From contig NW_026570234.1 in the NCBI RefSeq assembly GCF_019649055.1, forward strand, positions 1,116,001 through 1,180,000: a stretch of 64,000 nucleotides of DNA. Reading direction: 5' to 3'. Position 1 is the first letter of the stretch; each line of letters opens with the position of its first letter. Of the stretch, positions 32,644 to 44,728 are shown piece by piece. The notes under the pieces are model-generated. The model saw only the letters and a program-made list of their open reading frames with translations, was not told the DNA's origin and ran no database searches. The position numbers and the translations under genes were made by a program. The stretch comes from Paramacrobiotus metropolitanus. Lineage: Eukaryota > Tardigrada > Eutardigrada > Parachela > Macrobiotidae.

Positions 32644-35600
32644 TCAGTCATTGTCTGCATCTTTAAAAATTTCGTCTATCGCCGCTAAAGTAATTTTGCT
32701 CAATGCGGTTATGTCTAACTCCCGGAGATCCATTGCATCCCATCGGTGCGGAGTTCCATCCAAGTGAAATCCACTGAACCTGTTAGCACACAAAATAATG
32801 ATACTGCAGTAAACACTGCTCGTATATCACGTACTGATTATTACAATTTATTTATTGTTCCGCAAGTAGCATCATTGAAATTCTGGTAGTCAATTATCGA
32901 CAGAAGCGAAGCGAAGGTGCTCTGTGTTCAAGGAAACTGGAATTTCGTCTATCCGTCGGTCACGCACTAATCTGTTCGCCGGTCACACAACAAAGAAAAA
33001 TATTAATAAAAATCTAATATTAAGACTAGAATAAATATTAATAAAGAATAAAAAGTTATAGTATCATAATAATATCATAGTATTTATTGTATTAATTAAT
33101 CGTAATTAGAGTATTACAGAAAACATACAGTAAGCCCTATCAAGTAACAAGATCTATAATGCAACAACCCGGTAACCTCTGGATTAGAAAAACTAGAGAG
33201 AAATAGAAAACACTGTAAACGCCATTCGATTAAGCACGGCTACAAACCGTGTCACATGCAATTAATTTAAAAAAGGTCAGCTCCCCACCCCTTCCCTCTC
33301 GCACATGCCGGTAAAGGTGCCGGTAAAAAGATAAAAAGGTCACCTTAAAAAATTTTCGAAATGTGGATGCACAGAGCAGAAAATCAATAATTTAGTATGT
33401 TCTAACTAGAAACTATTAACTTGGATAAAAAATGAACGATGATTATGATCAAATTTAATCACCGTCCAAACGGCTAAACTTTCATTTCAATCTTTTTAAA
33501 GTCGTTAGCAAGTGTAAAGTGTTAACATGAACTGTAGAGAGATAGAATAAAAATTATCTGTACAGCCAAAGTGATGCTTGCGAGGTTGAAAGAACCATGA
33601 ACTGATTTTTATATATAACGGTTTTTACATAAAATATGTGTTATTCCGGTGTTGTGTTTTGACGAAATATGGATATGACCTATACTAATAAATATTTATT
33701 CGAAATGAAATAAAGCGGCCGTGGACCACAAGAAACGCGGAGGCGTAGCCGATGCTGTTTCTAGTAAGTACAAGAATACGGCGCTTTCGGTCGGTCATGC
33801 AGTAATATTCCCGTCGGTCTCGCAATCGTTAACTAAAGTAGGACTTCGAGTATTTGTGATTCGAAACGAACCGAATCTATCCAAATTAGTAAAGTGTGGG
33901 TCATCTGGGAAACGAACTCCATCTCCGTAATGTTGCCACCCTTTACTGTTTTTCCGGGCAACCTGAAACTTGCACTGGAAATATGCCCGCTCGAGCTCGT
34001 CAGCAAATTTTAGCGTCGCTGGGAGTATGATAGTACCCTCGATATACTATCGCCAGGTGACTACGATTTGTTGTACATTTGTAGCAATGACGAGCTCCTC
34101 CATTTTCAACCAGCGAATGTCACGTACCAAAAAAGTACGGCGTAAAAGCGTTACCAAATTTTTTCACATATACCACAACAAATCTGTGGTAAGATCGAAA
34201 AATGTAGTGGCAAAGTCACAAATGTGGCAAAAATACGGGCGCAGCACAGTATGTTAACTCTTAATACGAAATATACTTCCAATTTTAATCAACACGAGTA
34301 TAACAATAACCTAAATGTTTTTGTACAGAACTCAGTTGCTGGCTCGCTTCGGTCTAATAGTGCCAGCTAAAGCGGTGCACTTACCTAATATCATTATTTT
34401 ACTCACAGGTTAAGAAAGTTTCGGACTGCGACCCATTCTTCCGGGTAAGCCAGGGTTTGTAGCCAACGCTTGTGTATACATGTCATTTTGTCATAGATGA
34501 ACTTGTTTACAAGCGGATAACTGTTATTAGCTGCCAATAAGAGAAGTCGGACGTGTTGCTCTATTGTTTCCGTGGAGCGTAGAAGGAGACGGTCGATTTT
34601 AACCACCCGACTTCCTCTGTCGTGGCAATAAGGCCGCACAAAAGGTCGATCAGTCTCTGGAATTACTTGTGGCTCTTCCAAGCACAATGCTTGTTCACGG
34701 AAAAAAGTACCAGCGGTAAATTCATGATTTACTATCAGCAGCTTATCACAAACGTCCACCAGTTTTGAGAAATTTTGGCATTCGTAATTTTCAGTTGTTG
34801 CTGTATTCTTTATTAACTCCCCGTACCGATTCCGGCAGTTTCTGATAATGATTACAGGGACTCTGATTCTTTTGGCAAGCAGAACTTTCGTTGTGATGTA
34901 CGCGCGGTTTTCAAATTCCGTTTTGCCGCTAACCGTAAGATCGACAAGGGTAAGCGTTTTCGTGCGACTGGTGATCATTTGATCCAAAACCATCGTGAGA
35001 TTAAACTCGTCATTGTAAAGGGAGTTCATATATTTAAAAGCAAGGAGTTGGTTCTGTGTAACATCCCTGTCATCGATTTTTACGCTGATATCAACTAAGA
35101 CGTTGGTGGTGACGAGATGATCCGGCAGCATTAAGTGCCACAACATGCACACTCTGAAAAAAAAACGTAAGAAAACATAACGCGTCGTGAAACAGCAGTA
35201 CTGGGTAAACTACACTTACGAGGGCCCGGTCACCGGCTCCCGGCTCCGAAAAATTTCTTTTTTTGCAGGAAAACAGTGTATCCTTTGGGTATACTTGAAA
35301 AAATATTTTCATCGGCCATGTTTAAGTGGGCGTGGCTAAACTTAATTCCACTCATCCACTGATTTATATTGTACATACAGATACAGCACTATGTATTGGG
35401 AATACCGTACCGGACAATGTCAGAGGATTTTGACTTTTGACCAAAACATGTAATCAGTAGTCAGATCCTTCTTAATTCTTCTAAAAATCACCGAGAAGAA
35501 TTATATAGTACAGTACTAGTTTGTACGAGACGGGAATTCGCCCCGCGATAGAGTATCGCACATGTCTGTTGGTCCTTGGCATTAATACAATACGCGTTAT

Positions 35601-38600
35601 TACTACTCACTAGTTTCACAATTTCTGTTAAATTCTTCTCGATTATTAACAGCAGTAATTTTGTAGAAGAATTAGAAAGGATCGGACTTTTAATAGCACG
35701 TATCTCTTGCAAACCTGTGACATTGTATGCTACACTATTACGGTATTCCCAATACATTGTGCTGTATATGTACTCGTACTAATGCACTGGAATTAAGTTT
35801 AGCCACGCCCACATGACCATGGTCAATGAAAAAATTTTTTAAGTGCGCCCAAGGGCTACTCTGTCTTCCTGCAAAAAATGAAATTTTTCGGAGCCTGGAG
35901 CCAGTGACCGGACCCTGGTTGGGTACAGTAGAAGTAGTTATCTCGAAACCCGAATATGTCTCAGAATGTTATGTGACGTCAGTAACAATACTTCTACTGA
36001 CCACTATTGATTAAATAATGCTGATCACTACTACTGTCATCTTTTGCACCTGTAGTAAAAGTGCTGTGCAATATTTCGTCAAATTAAACAAATCATTAAA
36101 ACACCACCGGACTTATTTAGTTGCAGCATTTAATGAATCAGCATGCTTATTGTACGTTTTAATGAAATTTCGTACAGAGTCTGAACGTTCAAAAATCGTT
36201 GACCTGCCTGTGCATCCTTCCTTGGACACGCGCATGGAAATGAAGAAGAACTGCAACCAAAATGGGCTGAGGAAGATCGTTAATTGGGAAGCCCTCCATA
36301 TTGGTGTCTACAACAGTTTCTTGTTATTAAAACTAGATTATGGCTGAAATATTATTAGCGAGCTCCGAAAATAAAGTATTACTAAACGCGACATCGAATA
36401 CAGACTGTCCTTATGCAACCGATCTGTATGAGCAAAAGTTTCTAGTAATACGTGATAACGCCATCAGCAGAGTGACCTTTAGGCGGCGTTCGGCAAATTG
36501 TGGCATGTGACATACTCTGAGGTAGTTTTTTGGTTCTATTTACAAAGACTACGCTAAAATATACCTATAGGAAGAGTAAGTGAACATTAAATACTGTATT
36601 TGACAAAACAACCAGCTGAACGTAGTTAACCTTCTGCAGTATCTACTCGTAGTTAACCTACCGTCAAGGTGTATGGTTAAAGGTGTATGGTTATAGGTGT
36701 ATGGTGTACACCCTATCCACCTTGCTACCGTGAAAACCTACAAGTGGCCACCTGTGTATGTAAAGTGAATGGGCGACATACCTTCCAGTTGCCAGGCTGG
36801 GATTATTTTGCTCCAGTACCGATTTTCTTCCTATTTCTTGTTTCATCGTGTTAAACACACCTTCCTCTTTTCAGAATACTTGAAAATTTAGAAATGAGCT
36901 GAACTGTTTTTAGTATTAACGTTGTAAAAAACCAGTGACGAAACACTTAATGATAAGCCACGCCACGCGATCCATTGTACATTAGTACCAGTACTGTACT
37001 ACACCAAGCTTACTGCAGCGGCAACCGCGCATGTGCGGCTGCCACAATACCTCATCCATATACTTTTACTTGTTTTTCATACATTTTTAAGTACAATTAC
37101 ACACGCTCAGTTCTACAAAAATAGCTTGTGAGTTGTGACAACAAGCAAAATGCCGCCCATTAGCATAGCCTAATGCTAGGTCCATACTTCAATCGTAATT
37201 CGGATTACAGTGAAGAAATCTTACAACAATCAAAAAAAAAGTATGTGCGCGAGTCATCTTTGCTGTAACATTATTTGCTGTAATTCTCGAAAGCGACAAA
37301 CAGTTGTAAGAAAAATGTTGTATTTAGAAAAATTTGTTTTTAGATCGATGTTGTAGGAGGGAAGGGCTTTCCTTCCTTTACAACAATCGTAGCAAACTGG
37401 CCATTGGGCAGTTTTGCTAGAATCACCATAATCATAATATAATTAATTATATGTGTATAGTGTTGCGTGGAGTTAATGATACTTGATTAATTAATGCTAA
37501 CGACTTGATATCATGAATTTATGATGTAATAAAAAAGAGTTGGTGATCAGATCAGCTGGTAGAATTGATTTTTCGTAAACGGTGAAGCCGCTTAATAAAA
37601 TGGCCAAAAACGTGCGCCCGTCAGCCTCCTGAAAATTGCGTCGTAATACGGACCAGGAATTCTGTATTTTATTCAAGCCGTTCACGAACGCGAAATACTG
37701 TGGAATCGAGATCTGAAAGAACTTCGCGAGCGCGATAAAGCTGTCCGAAATGCTTTTGGCATTTTGGTAGCTCGCTGGCTCAAGTCAATGGAATACACAC
37801 CCACACCGGAGGCATCCGAATACGTTGTCTTACAATTAGCATGCATTGCGCTACATAATTTTATGCGCGACAGCACCCGGGCGGGATCGTCGGTACGTTC
37901 CCAAAGTTCTATGCTTATCTGTTATGATAGTTTTTTATGGACATCCCATTTATTGATTTGTTAACTTTTTCGTATGAGGTTACAAATAAAATCTGCTGCT
38001 TCCGCTTATCAGTAATAAGAATGAGCGGGATCACTCCGCCAATCACGCCTCTTCTGCGGTTTTTAGTTGTGGACGTGTGGTCAAAGCAAGGTGGATGTCA
38101 AATTATGGCCAGGGAGTGTTGCAATAACTAAGCACAAAAACTGTACAACATAATTATACTCGTATTCATACAATGAGAAAACAAAAACTGTACAACATAT
38201 ACTCGTATTCATACAATGAGAATACTCGTATATTGTATTATTGCGTCGTGTCAACTGTATTCTCCGTAACAAATGTACGTACTGTGTGTACTGTGTACTC
38301 TCTAAACTGTGTTAAAAATGGTTTTTGTATTTACGGCGCTTTTTCCACACGAAAATTTGAAGAAAACAAACGGCAGTACTCACAATCGCTTAAGCTTTAC
38401 AATGCATGTAAAGCGAATGTAAAGAAATCTGCGACATTTTGCTTGTTGTAGCCTTTGTCTGCCATGCTCCAGCTTGGAGAAGGCGTAAACAGTAAACGAC
38501 AATAATAAAACAATCGCAATGTAGTGTAAGTAAGTAGTGTTTATTTCTACAGGCTGTGCAGATTTCGAGTACCATTTATTACAAACACGTTCGTTACCGT

Positions 38601-39429
38601 GGCAGTTGTAGTTAAGCTGAGTTGACCTTTGGGCCCCAGGCGGAGGTTGAACGGCTAGAAGGCTTTCACAAGCGGCTAGAAGGCTTTTACGCTTAAGGTA
38701 ATCCTCGCTATCAATAATTTCCTGGCCCCCGATTGTGTCACGTCCTTCAGCAACAACAAAACTGACAAAATCCGTACCAAACTCCACAAAAAATCGAGAG
38801 GCAAAAACGCTCCACCGCACAATTTTGCTTGGAGGACGGGGCGCAGGAAAAATACAACCAGACACGGCATCCAGATTTCTTATCAGATAAGCTTGCTTAA
38901 AAGGTATGACGTATTTCTTGTACACGAACGTTGCATTATTTCGATAAAAGCATAGCTCTTCCGCGAGCGGTAACTCCATGACAATCTGGGACTCGTAAAC
39001 GAATTTGCACTTACAATTAGACAAATGATCGCCGGATAGATGCTCATCCAAATTTACATTCCAGCATATAGAGTATTTTTGCAGTGGCACATAAGCAATT
39101 CGGCCTGCCCGAAATATAAATGGCCCACCCGGTTCGTTACGCACTGCTACTTGCACGCGTTGGCCCATATAAACCGAGCTTCCACCTTTAAAATATTCGT
39201 GCGGCCAGATATGACGAGCATGGATCCATGATGGGCCGGCGGTGCTACTGTCGAAATTTATATAAAACAGATCTCCATCAATATCTTGAACGTATCCCAG
39301 CCACCATTCACCATTGTCTCTCTTAACGATTACTGTATTGCCGTAATTGGAAAATCGAGCTTCCAGACCGAAATAACGGAAAAAAAGCGGTGTCCCATAA
39401 ACCAGTACCATTATGTGAAAACAGAGCAA
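32644..39429 (-). CDS. SH3-like/F-box-like multidomain protein, probable lineage-specific family
   Basis: I join three minus-strand exons: 39429-38384, 35153-34407 and 32779-32644. The donors are TT|GTGAGT and CT|GTGAGT, the acceptors TTTTTTCAG|A and GCTAACAG|G, and every junction is phase 2, giving 642 residues. The first exon starts near MLCFHIMVLVYG and carries an SH3/Tudor-like block (GNTVIVKRDNGEWWLGYVQD, then WIHARHIWP). The second contains an F-box-like start (LPDHLVTTNVLVDI) followed by leucine-rich text. The last ends with LRELDITALSKITL, resembling an LRR-type C-cap. F-box proteins recruit substrates to SCF ubiquitin ligases. Uncertain points: a hydrophobic stretch (YIAIVLLLSFTVYAF) before the first donor may be intronic, an earlier donor is possible, and exons 1 and 2-3 could be two genes. 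I believe similar proteins recur in tardigrades, from memory only. Confidence 0.5.
32780..34406 (-). other. Probable second intron of the SH3-like/F-box-like gene
   Basis: The donor is GTGAGTAAAA and the acceptor TGTGTGCTAACAG. It contains an A/T-only-like tract near 33001-33100 and no coding exon that I can support. Confidence 0.4.
35221..35935. repeat. Large inverted repeat, arms about 200 bases, spacer about 300 bases
   Basis: The arm at about 35221-35420 is mirrored, reverse-complemented, by about 35725-35935. Shared words include GGGCGTGGCTAAACTTAATT, ATGTATTGGGAATACCGTA and GGCTCCGAAAAATTTC, with scattered mismatches. It lies in the first intron of the SH3-like/F-box-like gene, close to the exon 2 acceptor. 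It may be a foldback transposon or an inverted local duplication. Confidence 0.75.
36667..36706. repeat. Short tandem repeat, three copies of an AGGTGTATGGTTA-like unit
   Basis: AGGTGTATGG recurs three times at a spacing of about 14 bases. The third copy is followed by TGTACACC. Confidence 0.75.
37647..37892 (+). mobile_element. PIF/Harbinger-type transposase remnant (C-terminal DDE nuclease fragment)
   Basis: After an in-frame stop at 37644-37646 the plus frame encodes a fragment with RNAFGILVARW and, 30 residues later, LACIALHNFMRD. These correspond to the ENAFGxLxxRWR and VVLACCxLHNF blocks at the end of DDE_Tnp_4/HARBI1 nucleases. The catalytic N-terminal part and the partner Myb-like gene are absent, and I see no terminal inverted repeats, so this is a dead fragment. 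It lies in the opposite orientation within the presumed long intron of the SH3-like/F-box-like gene. Confidence 0.6.
38127..38225. repeat. Imperfect tandem repeat of about 45 bases
   Basis: The string AAAACTGTACAACATA followed by ACTCGTATTCATACAATGAG occurs twice, and a third partial copy starts at about 38222. Confidence 0.7.
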
Positions 39430-40024
39430 AACTGAAATTGCAGCCGAACTACGCGCTATCGAAAATTTCTTTACTTTTCAACAGTGTTGCATAAGGATAA
39501 GGTCATCAATGGCTGGTAATAAATGGAATTATCACCTGACAAGCTTCAGGTTTGTGTCAGAATTTTTTCACGTTCTGTAGAAACGTTTGCAGTTATATAA
39601 CAACTTATACTGGTTTAATATATGTCGAGTTTTCGCGACAAGCTTGCTTTTATACAGAAGATTGACTGATTTCGTGAGATGTTTGCTTATCCAAGACTGT
39701 ACTGTAGACTGTCTTTGGCTTGTCGCATTCTCTATTGTTGCATAGTACAATACTTTGGTTCTGTCTCAATATTGAATCAACTGATGCATCAACTTAACTA
39801 GTACAGGTCGCCCTGTTGAACCAACGCATAGCACCAACGAAGGTCTGTTATTCTATAGATTATATTACAGTATATATACAACATAATGACTTTGCTAATA
39901 CTAAATACTATGACCAAAGAAAGATTCTCTAACAGAGTAACAGGGCACTGGCTATTCGGCACCGCCCATGAACACGAAACAAAATGTCGTATTCAGTATT
40001 TCAACGGCTCATACCCAGCTGCAG

Positions 40025-40062
40025 TCTCCGCGAATCTACCTAGCTAGGTAGATTCGCGGAGA
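40025..40062. repeat. Perfect 38-base palindrome
   Basis: The left half TCTCCGCGAATCTACCTAG is followed immediately by its exact reverse complement, with no spacer. Confidence 0.9.
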
Positions 40063-43000
40063 AGCAGATGTAGAAATAATAATGGACTATATCTTGCAAT
40101 GCTTCTAGGTGTCCTTATTGCAGTACGTTTCCGTCCAAAACGTCGGAGAGCTGAGGCAGGCATGTGTAATTTTTTATGACGATTTTGTTCACTGCTTGTG
40201 ACAAGTCGCTCGTTGATATAAGACTACTTTTTTTACAGATCGACCGCAGGGATGTCACAATCAGCAGAAACCGACTGGCGTTAAGCGAATCGCCAGTTGG
40301 TTTTTGATGGGGCCGTTTTTTAAGTAATCGCTTTTTGCCCTACTATTGTGATAAGTGATTTCCTTTCTTGAGGAGTGGTTCACGGTTTTTTTAATGCCTT
40401 GCGGAAATTAACAATTGCGAAATTGGGCACTTTGGGTCAGAATAGCGATATCGCTAGAGTAACGATTCACTTTAAATTCCCAATAGAAAGATTTTCCTTA
40501 TTATACACAACGGTTTATTCTCTATCTGTGGTTATACAGTCTACGATCTGTTCAACGTTTTCTTTTGCAAACGTCCGCTATTAAGCGCTAACAACCAGTA
40601 ACGACACTGTATTGTCATTTCAGGCGGGAGCAACAATGTAAAAAGTTCTGGAGCAATTTAAAACTTTTGGTCTGAGATCGTTGAAGTGGCAACGTGAGCA
40701 AATACTTATAATTATCCCTTAATTTGCTAGAATTTCCAAGTTTTACTTTTTAGTATGTAATTCATCGTATTTTGTTATTGTTGACATTATTTGACAATTT
40801 TTGTTTTCGTAAAACTTCTTCGCAAACGCTGTCCTCATGGAACGGGATATATGCCTGACTGTACGTTGACAGTTGAATTACTTACTTGTTCGTACGAGTA
40901 GTTAGTCGTTACTTATGCCAAGTTGCTTATGCCATACTCTGTATCGGTATAGCACCCATTATACTGTACACTGTACTCTGTATAGTACCAAATTTGTTTT
41001 TATAGTTGGTTTTGATATTCCCAAGTCCCAACCAGTTCTATGTGGCCCTGTGGGCTTCTCCATAGATTACAATCAACATTTTCGCGATGTTCCGGTAATA
41101 TGATTTAATCTTGTAACTTGGCCCTGACGGTGGCACGGTCAAAATTAACGTTATACCATTATTATTAATTGTCCTTTATCAAATCGTGCAAGGGTACTTA
41201 TATGTTTTTTGCAGCATTTATGCGTCGTCAGTGATCACCATTCACGGCAGACGCAAGTTTTCCGGCACGCTCGCCCAAATTGTCCAAACCAATTCACCAG
41301 TTGCACGAAAGAGTCACTGCTTTGATTTCAGCACCAGGATGATGTGAATCGGGATAGGGCAATACTTTCGTCATTATGCCACGCAGTTTTAAAGCTTCAA
41401 AATATGTGGACAAAATTTGAATTGTTAGAAAATTGACCTTACTTGTTCCTTCTGATGTACATGATCGTTCCCGGATTGTTGCATCTATAATACAGGTGTG
41501 GTCGTGAACAATCGTCCTAGTTTTTCGACTCAGAACCACCACGACCGGAAGTGTAGTTGAGTGTTCCTGACCATTCCCACAAGTTAACGTGTTCCTGATT
41601 CAGTTCGTCCTTTTCGCCAAATTTAGCTGTTACAGTTGAGATAAGAGTTGCCTACCGACTGACATTTACAGGCGTGGAAGAGTAAGATTTTTCAGCACAG
41701 TAATCGGTGTTAAGCTTATACACGAATACCTTGTTAGCATGTTCGTAAATCGTAATTACATGTCAACAGGTGATCGAGCGACTAGCTGCGAATACACGCA
41801 GGGAATAATAGGAGGATCGTCGTAACCGTATTCCAGTCCGCATTCCACATATCTCCAGTCAGGAATCCTTGTGCCGCCAAGTTTACTGGCAAGTTAAGGT
41901 TGATCACCGGATTGCTTAACGCACAGGCTTTAAAAAAATATGGGGAAACTGGCCAATAACCGAGTAGTTGTGCACCGATAAAACCATCAACTGCAACGCC
42001 CGAACGCCGTCTTCGATGTCATTCTGACCAGTTTTGCCTAAAAGCAAAAGTCCGATTCATAACTGTTTTCATATAGCGTATTCCCTTATTCTCTTGAGCG
42101 CTTATAATGAAGCCTGGATTCTACAATTAATCAAACCGACGATACCAAACGCCATGTGCAAGTACTGCCAGATGTGCGGGCGCAAGATAATTGTGCAAAC
42201 GTGAACTCAAATTATGATCTGGCGACATACTAAATTTTAAAAATCATGGTAAAAAGAATAGATACAGGTTTAGCGCAAAAGTTTACAAAAAATAACAGCA
42301 TACTCCAAGGCGAATCAGTGTACTGATGAAACATCGAATCCCGGAACGGAACAACTATGCGGACCACCATAAGGCGGTAGTATCACCGGGGGATTGCGCC
42401 GCAAACTACTGAGTAGAGAACATCCGCACTGCCTCATATTCGATCCCCGAGCCCTAAAACTAATATGGCCAATTGTCACCAGATTAAAAACATCCTCTTA
42501 AGATCTACAGGAAACATGAATTTTCAGTCAGGCTGAGCAAAACTGTGCACGTTATGCTTAAACACAGCAGCATGTTCGTCCATCAAGCAAAATATTTTCT
42601 ATTTTTACTTTAATATACAGATACTGTTATAACTAAATCACTTTGTTAGCAATGGATGTTCGGATTTCGGGTTTTCATGCAACAATCTCAGGTCAGTCTG
42701 ACACATGTGCAACGAAAAAATTTCATTTAAATTTGTTTCCTAGACAAAAAAAAATTTAACTACCGAATAACAGCAAAAACTGTTACTGTTACAAGAGACA
42801 GCTTGTACAAACTTTTTTCTTCATTTCGGGTACAGTATAGTGAGTTGTGCTACTGCATAGGTAACAAAATGGCACTGCATTTATTAAAGTGGTAGTAAAC
42901 ACAAAAAAACATCCGCATAAACATTAGCCCCCATAAACGGAGCCCCATATTAAAAAGACGGAAAGCAGTTCTTTTGGCGAAATGCAAATCATTTTCGTTC

Positions 43001-43165
43001 AAAATTTACTTAACCTTTTCTTCAAAATCACAAAATGATGCGACACAGTTAAAGACACAATGCATAGGGAAACATAAAATACAAAGTCATTGCTAATAGT
43101 CGTAAACCAGTATATAGATATTCATCCATGGTCAGCTTGTACTGTACAGTTATATTTACGAAATG

Positions 43166-43233
43166 GCTACGCGCGAGAGCATCTCGCGCTATGAGTTTTG
43201 GCAGTTTTGGCTACGCGCGAGAGCATCTCGCGC
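43166..43233. repeat. Two direct copies of a GC-rich hairpin
   Basis: GGCTACGCGCGAGAGCATCT plus CGCGC occurs at 43166-43190 and again at 43209-43233. Each copy folds as CGCGCGAGA / GCA / TCTCGCGCG-type stem; the second is fully symmetrical out to CTACGCG and CGCGTAG. Confidence 0.85.
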
Positions 43234-44095
43234 GTAGACATGACGTTATATTTATATGATATTATGATATTATATCTATAGATAGATATATAGATATACT
43301 ATGTATACGTACTCCTACACCTGCTTATTGTACATCAATTTCGTCGCAGATTGAACGATTGTCTTAATGCTTGATAGATGCTTGAACGTAACTTTGCTGC
43401 AGAAGGCGCATTTTATGTCTGCATGATTGTAGATTTGACCAGTTTTTCGCTACTTATGGTTAGCATAGGATACAGTCGTAGCACGGCTAGTGTAAACAAT
43501 AAATTAAATGTCGTTCTAATGAATCGGCTAATACTGATCACGTGAGCAGCCAGCTAAGCTCATTGTAATGACTTTGCTAATACTAATGTAAGCATCTTGA
43601 TCAAAATTCAAAACCTATTGTGTAGCACAAAAAGCTGCGCGGCAATTTATGTTAACGGTTTTCAGATTTATGTTCATACTGACCAAGGCACATAGTACAC
43701 GTACACACGCTGCCTGAGCACACATTTTCGAACATTTTTCATCGGTTTGTGTTGTGAACAATAAGTTGTGTGAAAAACTTTTTTTACTAATAAACAGATA
43801 CGTGCTCTACTTCATAACAAATTTTTGAAAATGTGTACTGATCAGGCAGCAATGGCACGAGCCGCCGCACGTGAGCATATTTTACATCATTACTCGACAG
43901 CTGCAAAAGTCCACGGTGCTGCCGTAAAAAGTTAACGTAAGAATTATGAATAACTTTTACTGCAGCGCATTACAGTTTACTGCATATGATCACTGCATAG
44001 GAGGCGAAGCCGCAGCTGTTTCTTGTAAAAGTGTACTACCTTTTTACAAACATGAAAATTTTTTGAATTTGGAGGAGGCCTATGTGCCCTGGTCA

Positions 44096-44160
44096 GTACA
44101 ATTTTAGATCTAACATTCGTACTTTTAGATCTTACATTCGTACTTACATTCGTACTTACC
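44096..44160. repeat. Short interspersed tandem repeat (ACATTCGTACTT unit)
   Basis: ACATTCGTACTT occurs three times, the first two with a TTAGATCT word in front, just upstream of a TGTACATGTAC palindrome. Confidence 0.7.
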
Positions 44161-44728
44161 GTGCTACATTTTGTACATGTACACATTAGACATCAATCAC
44201 GAAATCACAAGCAGTACATTTTCAATTTCGCCCACAAATCCTGTACATGTTGCATGTGTAGAATTAACTGTTGATGCAATATTTAAATTAACTAATATTT
44301 TACCCATATTTATATTGTATTCTTCGTTATATTTATGAAAATGTACGTACATATTCTTATCTATATTATACAATGAAATTTTGCCTCACTCAACTACAGC
44401 GTTCTTAACAAAATGAGAGCGATTTTGAATTGTATTTCGTCCTGTGAACTTGTAACTTTCAAGTGTCATTGTTAGCGTAAATTCCACCAGACATGAAACT
44501 GCCATCTATTCAATAAACATCCAGAATAATATTATGAAAAATTAGAAATGATCTGGAATTCCACAAGAACTGAGACCAAAACATAAAGCGGGCTATACGG
44601 CGAAGGAAAAATCTACCAAACGTCATCTACCAGACTAACCAGAGTATCAGCATCAAGTCATCTTACACAGCGAACATTAAATGGCTTGAAATAAAACAAA
44701 ACAGGAAGAAAGAACCCAGTGCGAGTGT

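Larger units (their letters stand above)
39430..44728. other. Gene-poor 5.3-kb region with palindromes
   Basis: No confident gene. An exon-like piece at about 41020-41098 (TTTTTATAG acceptor, CCG|GTAATA donor, peptide GFDIPKSQPVLCGPVGFS) and open sequence after a TTTTTTGCAG acceptor near 41215 might be remnants of a gene. A 34-codon frame at 43831-43935 is isolated. The stretch is AT-rich and contains the palindromes listed separately. Confidence 0.35.

Noticed and set aside
42180-42470. tRNA-like word TATTCGATCCCC near 42440
   Set aside because: No matching acceptor stem, D-arm or anticodon arm at the right spacing.
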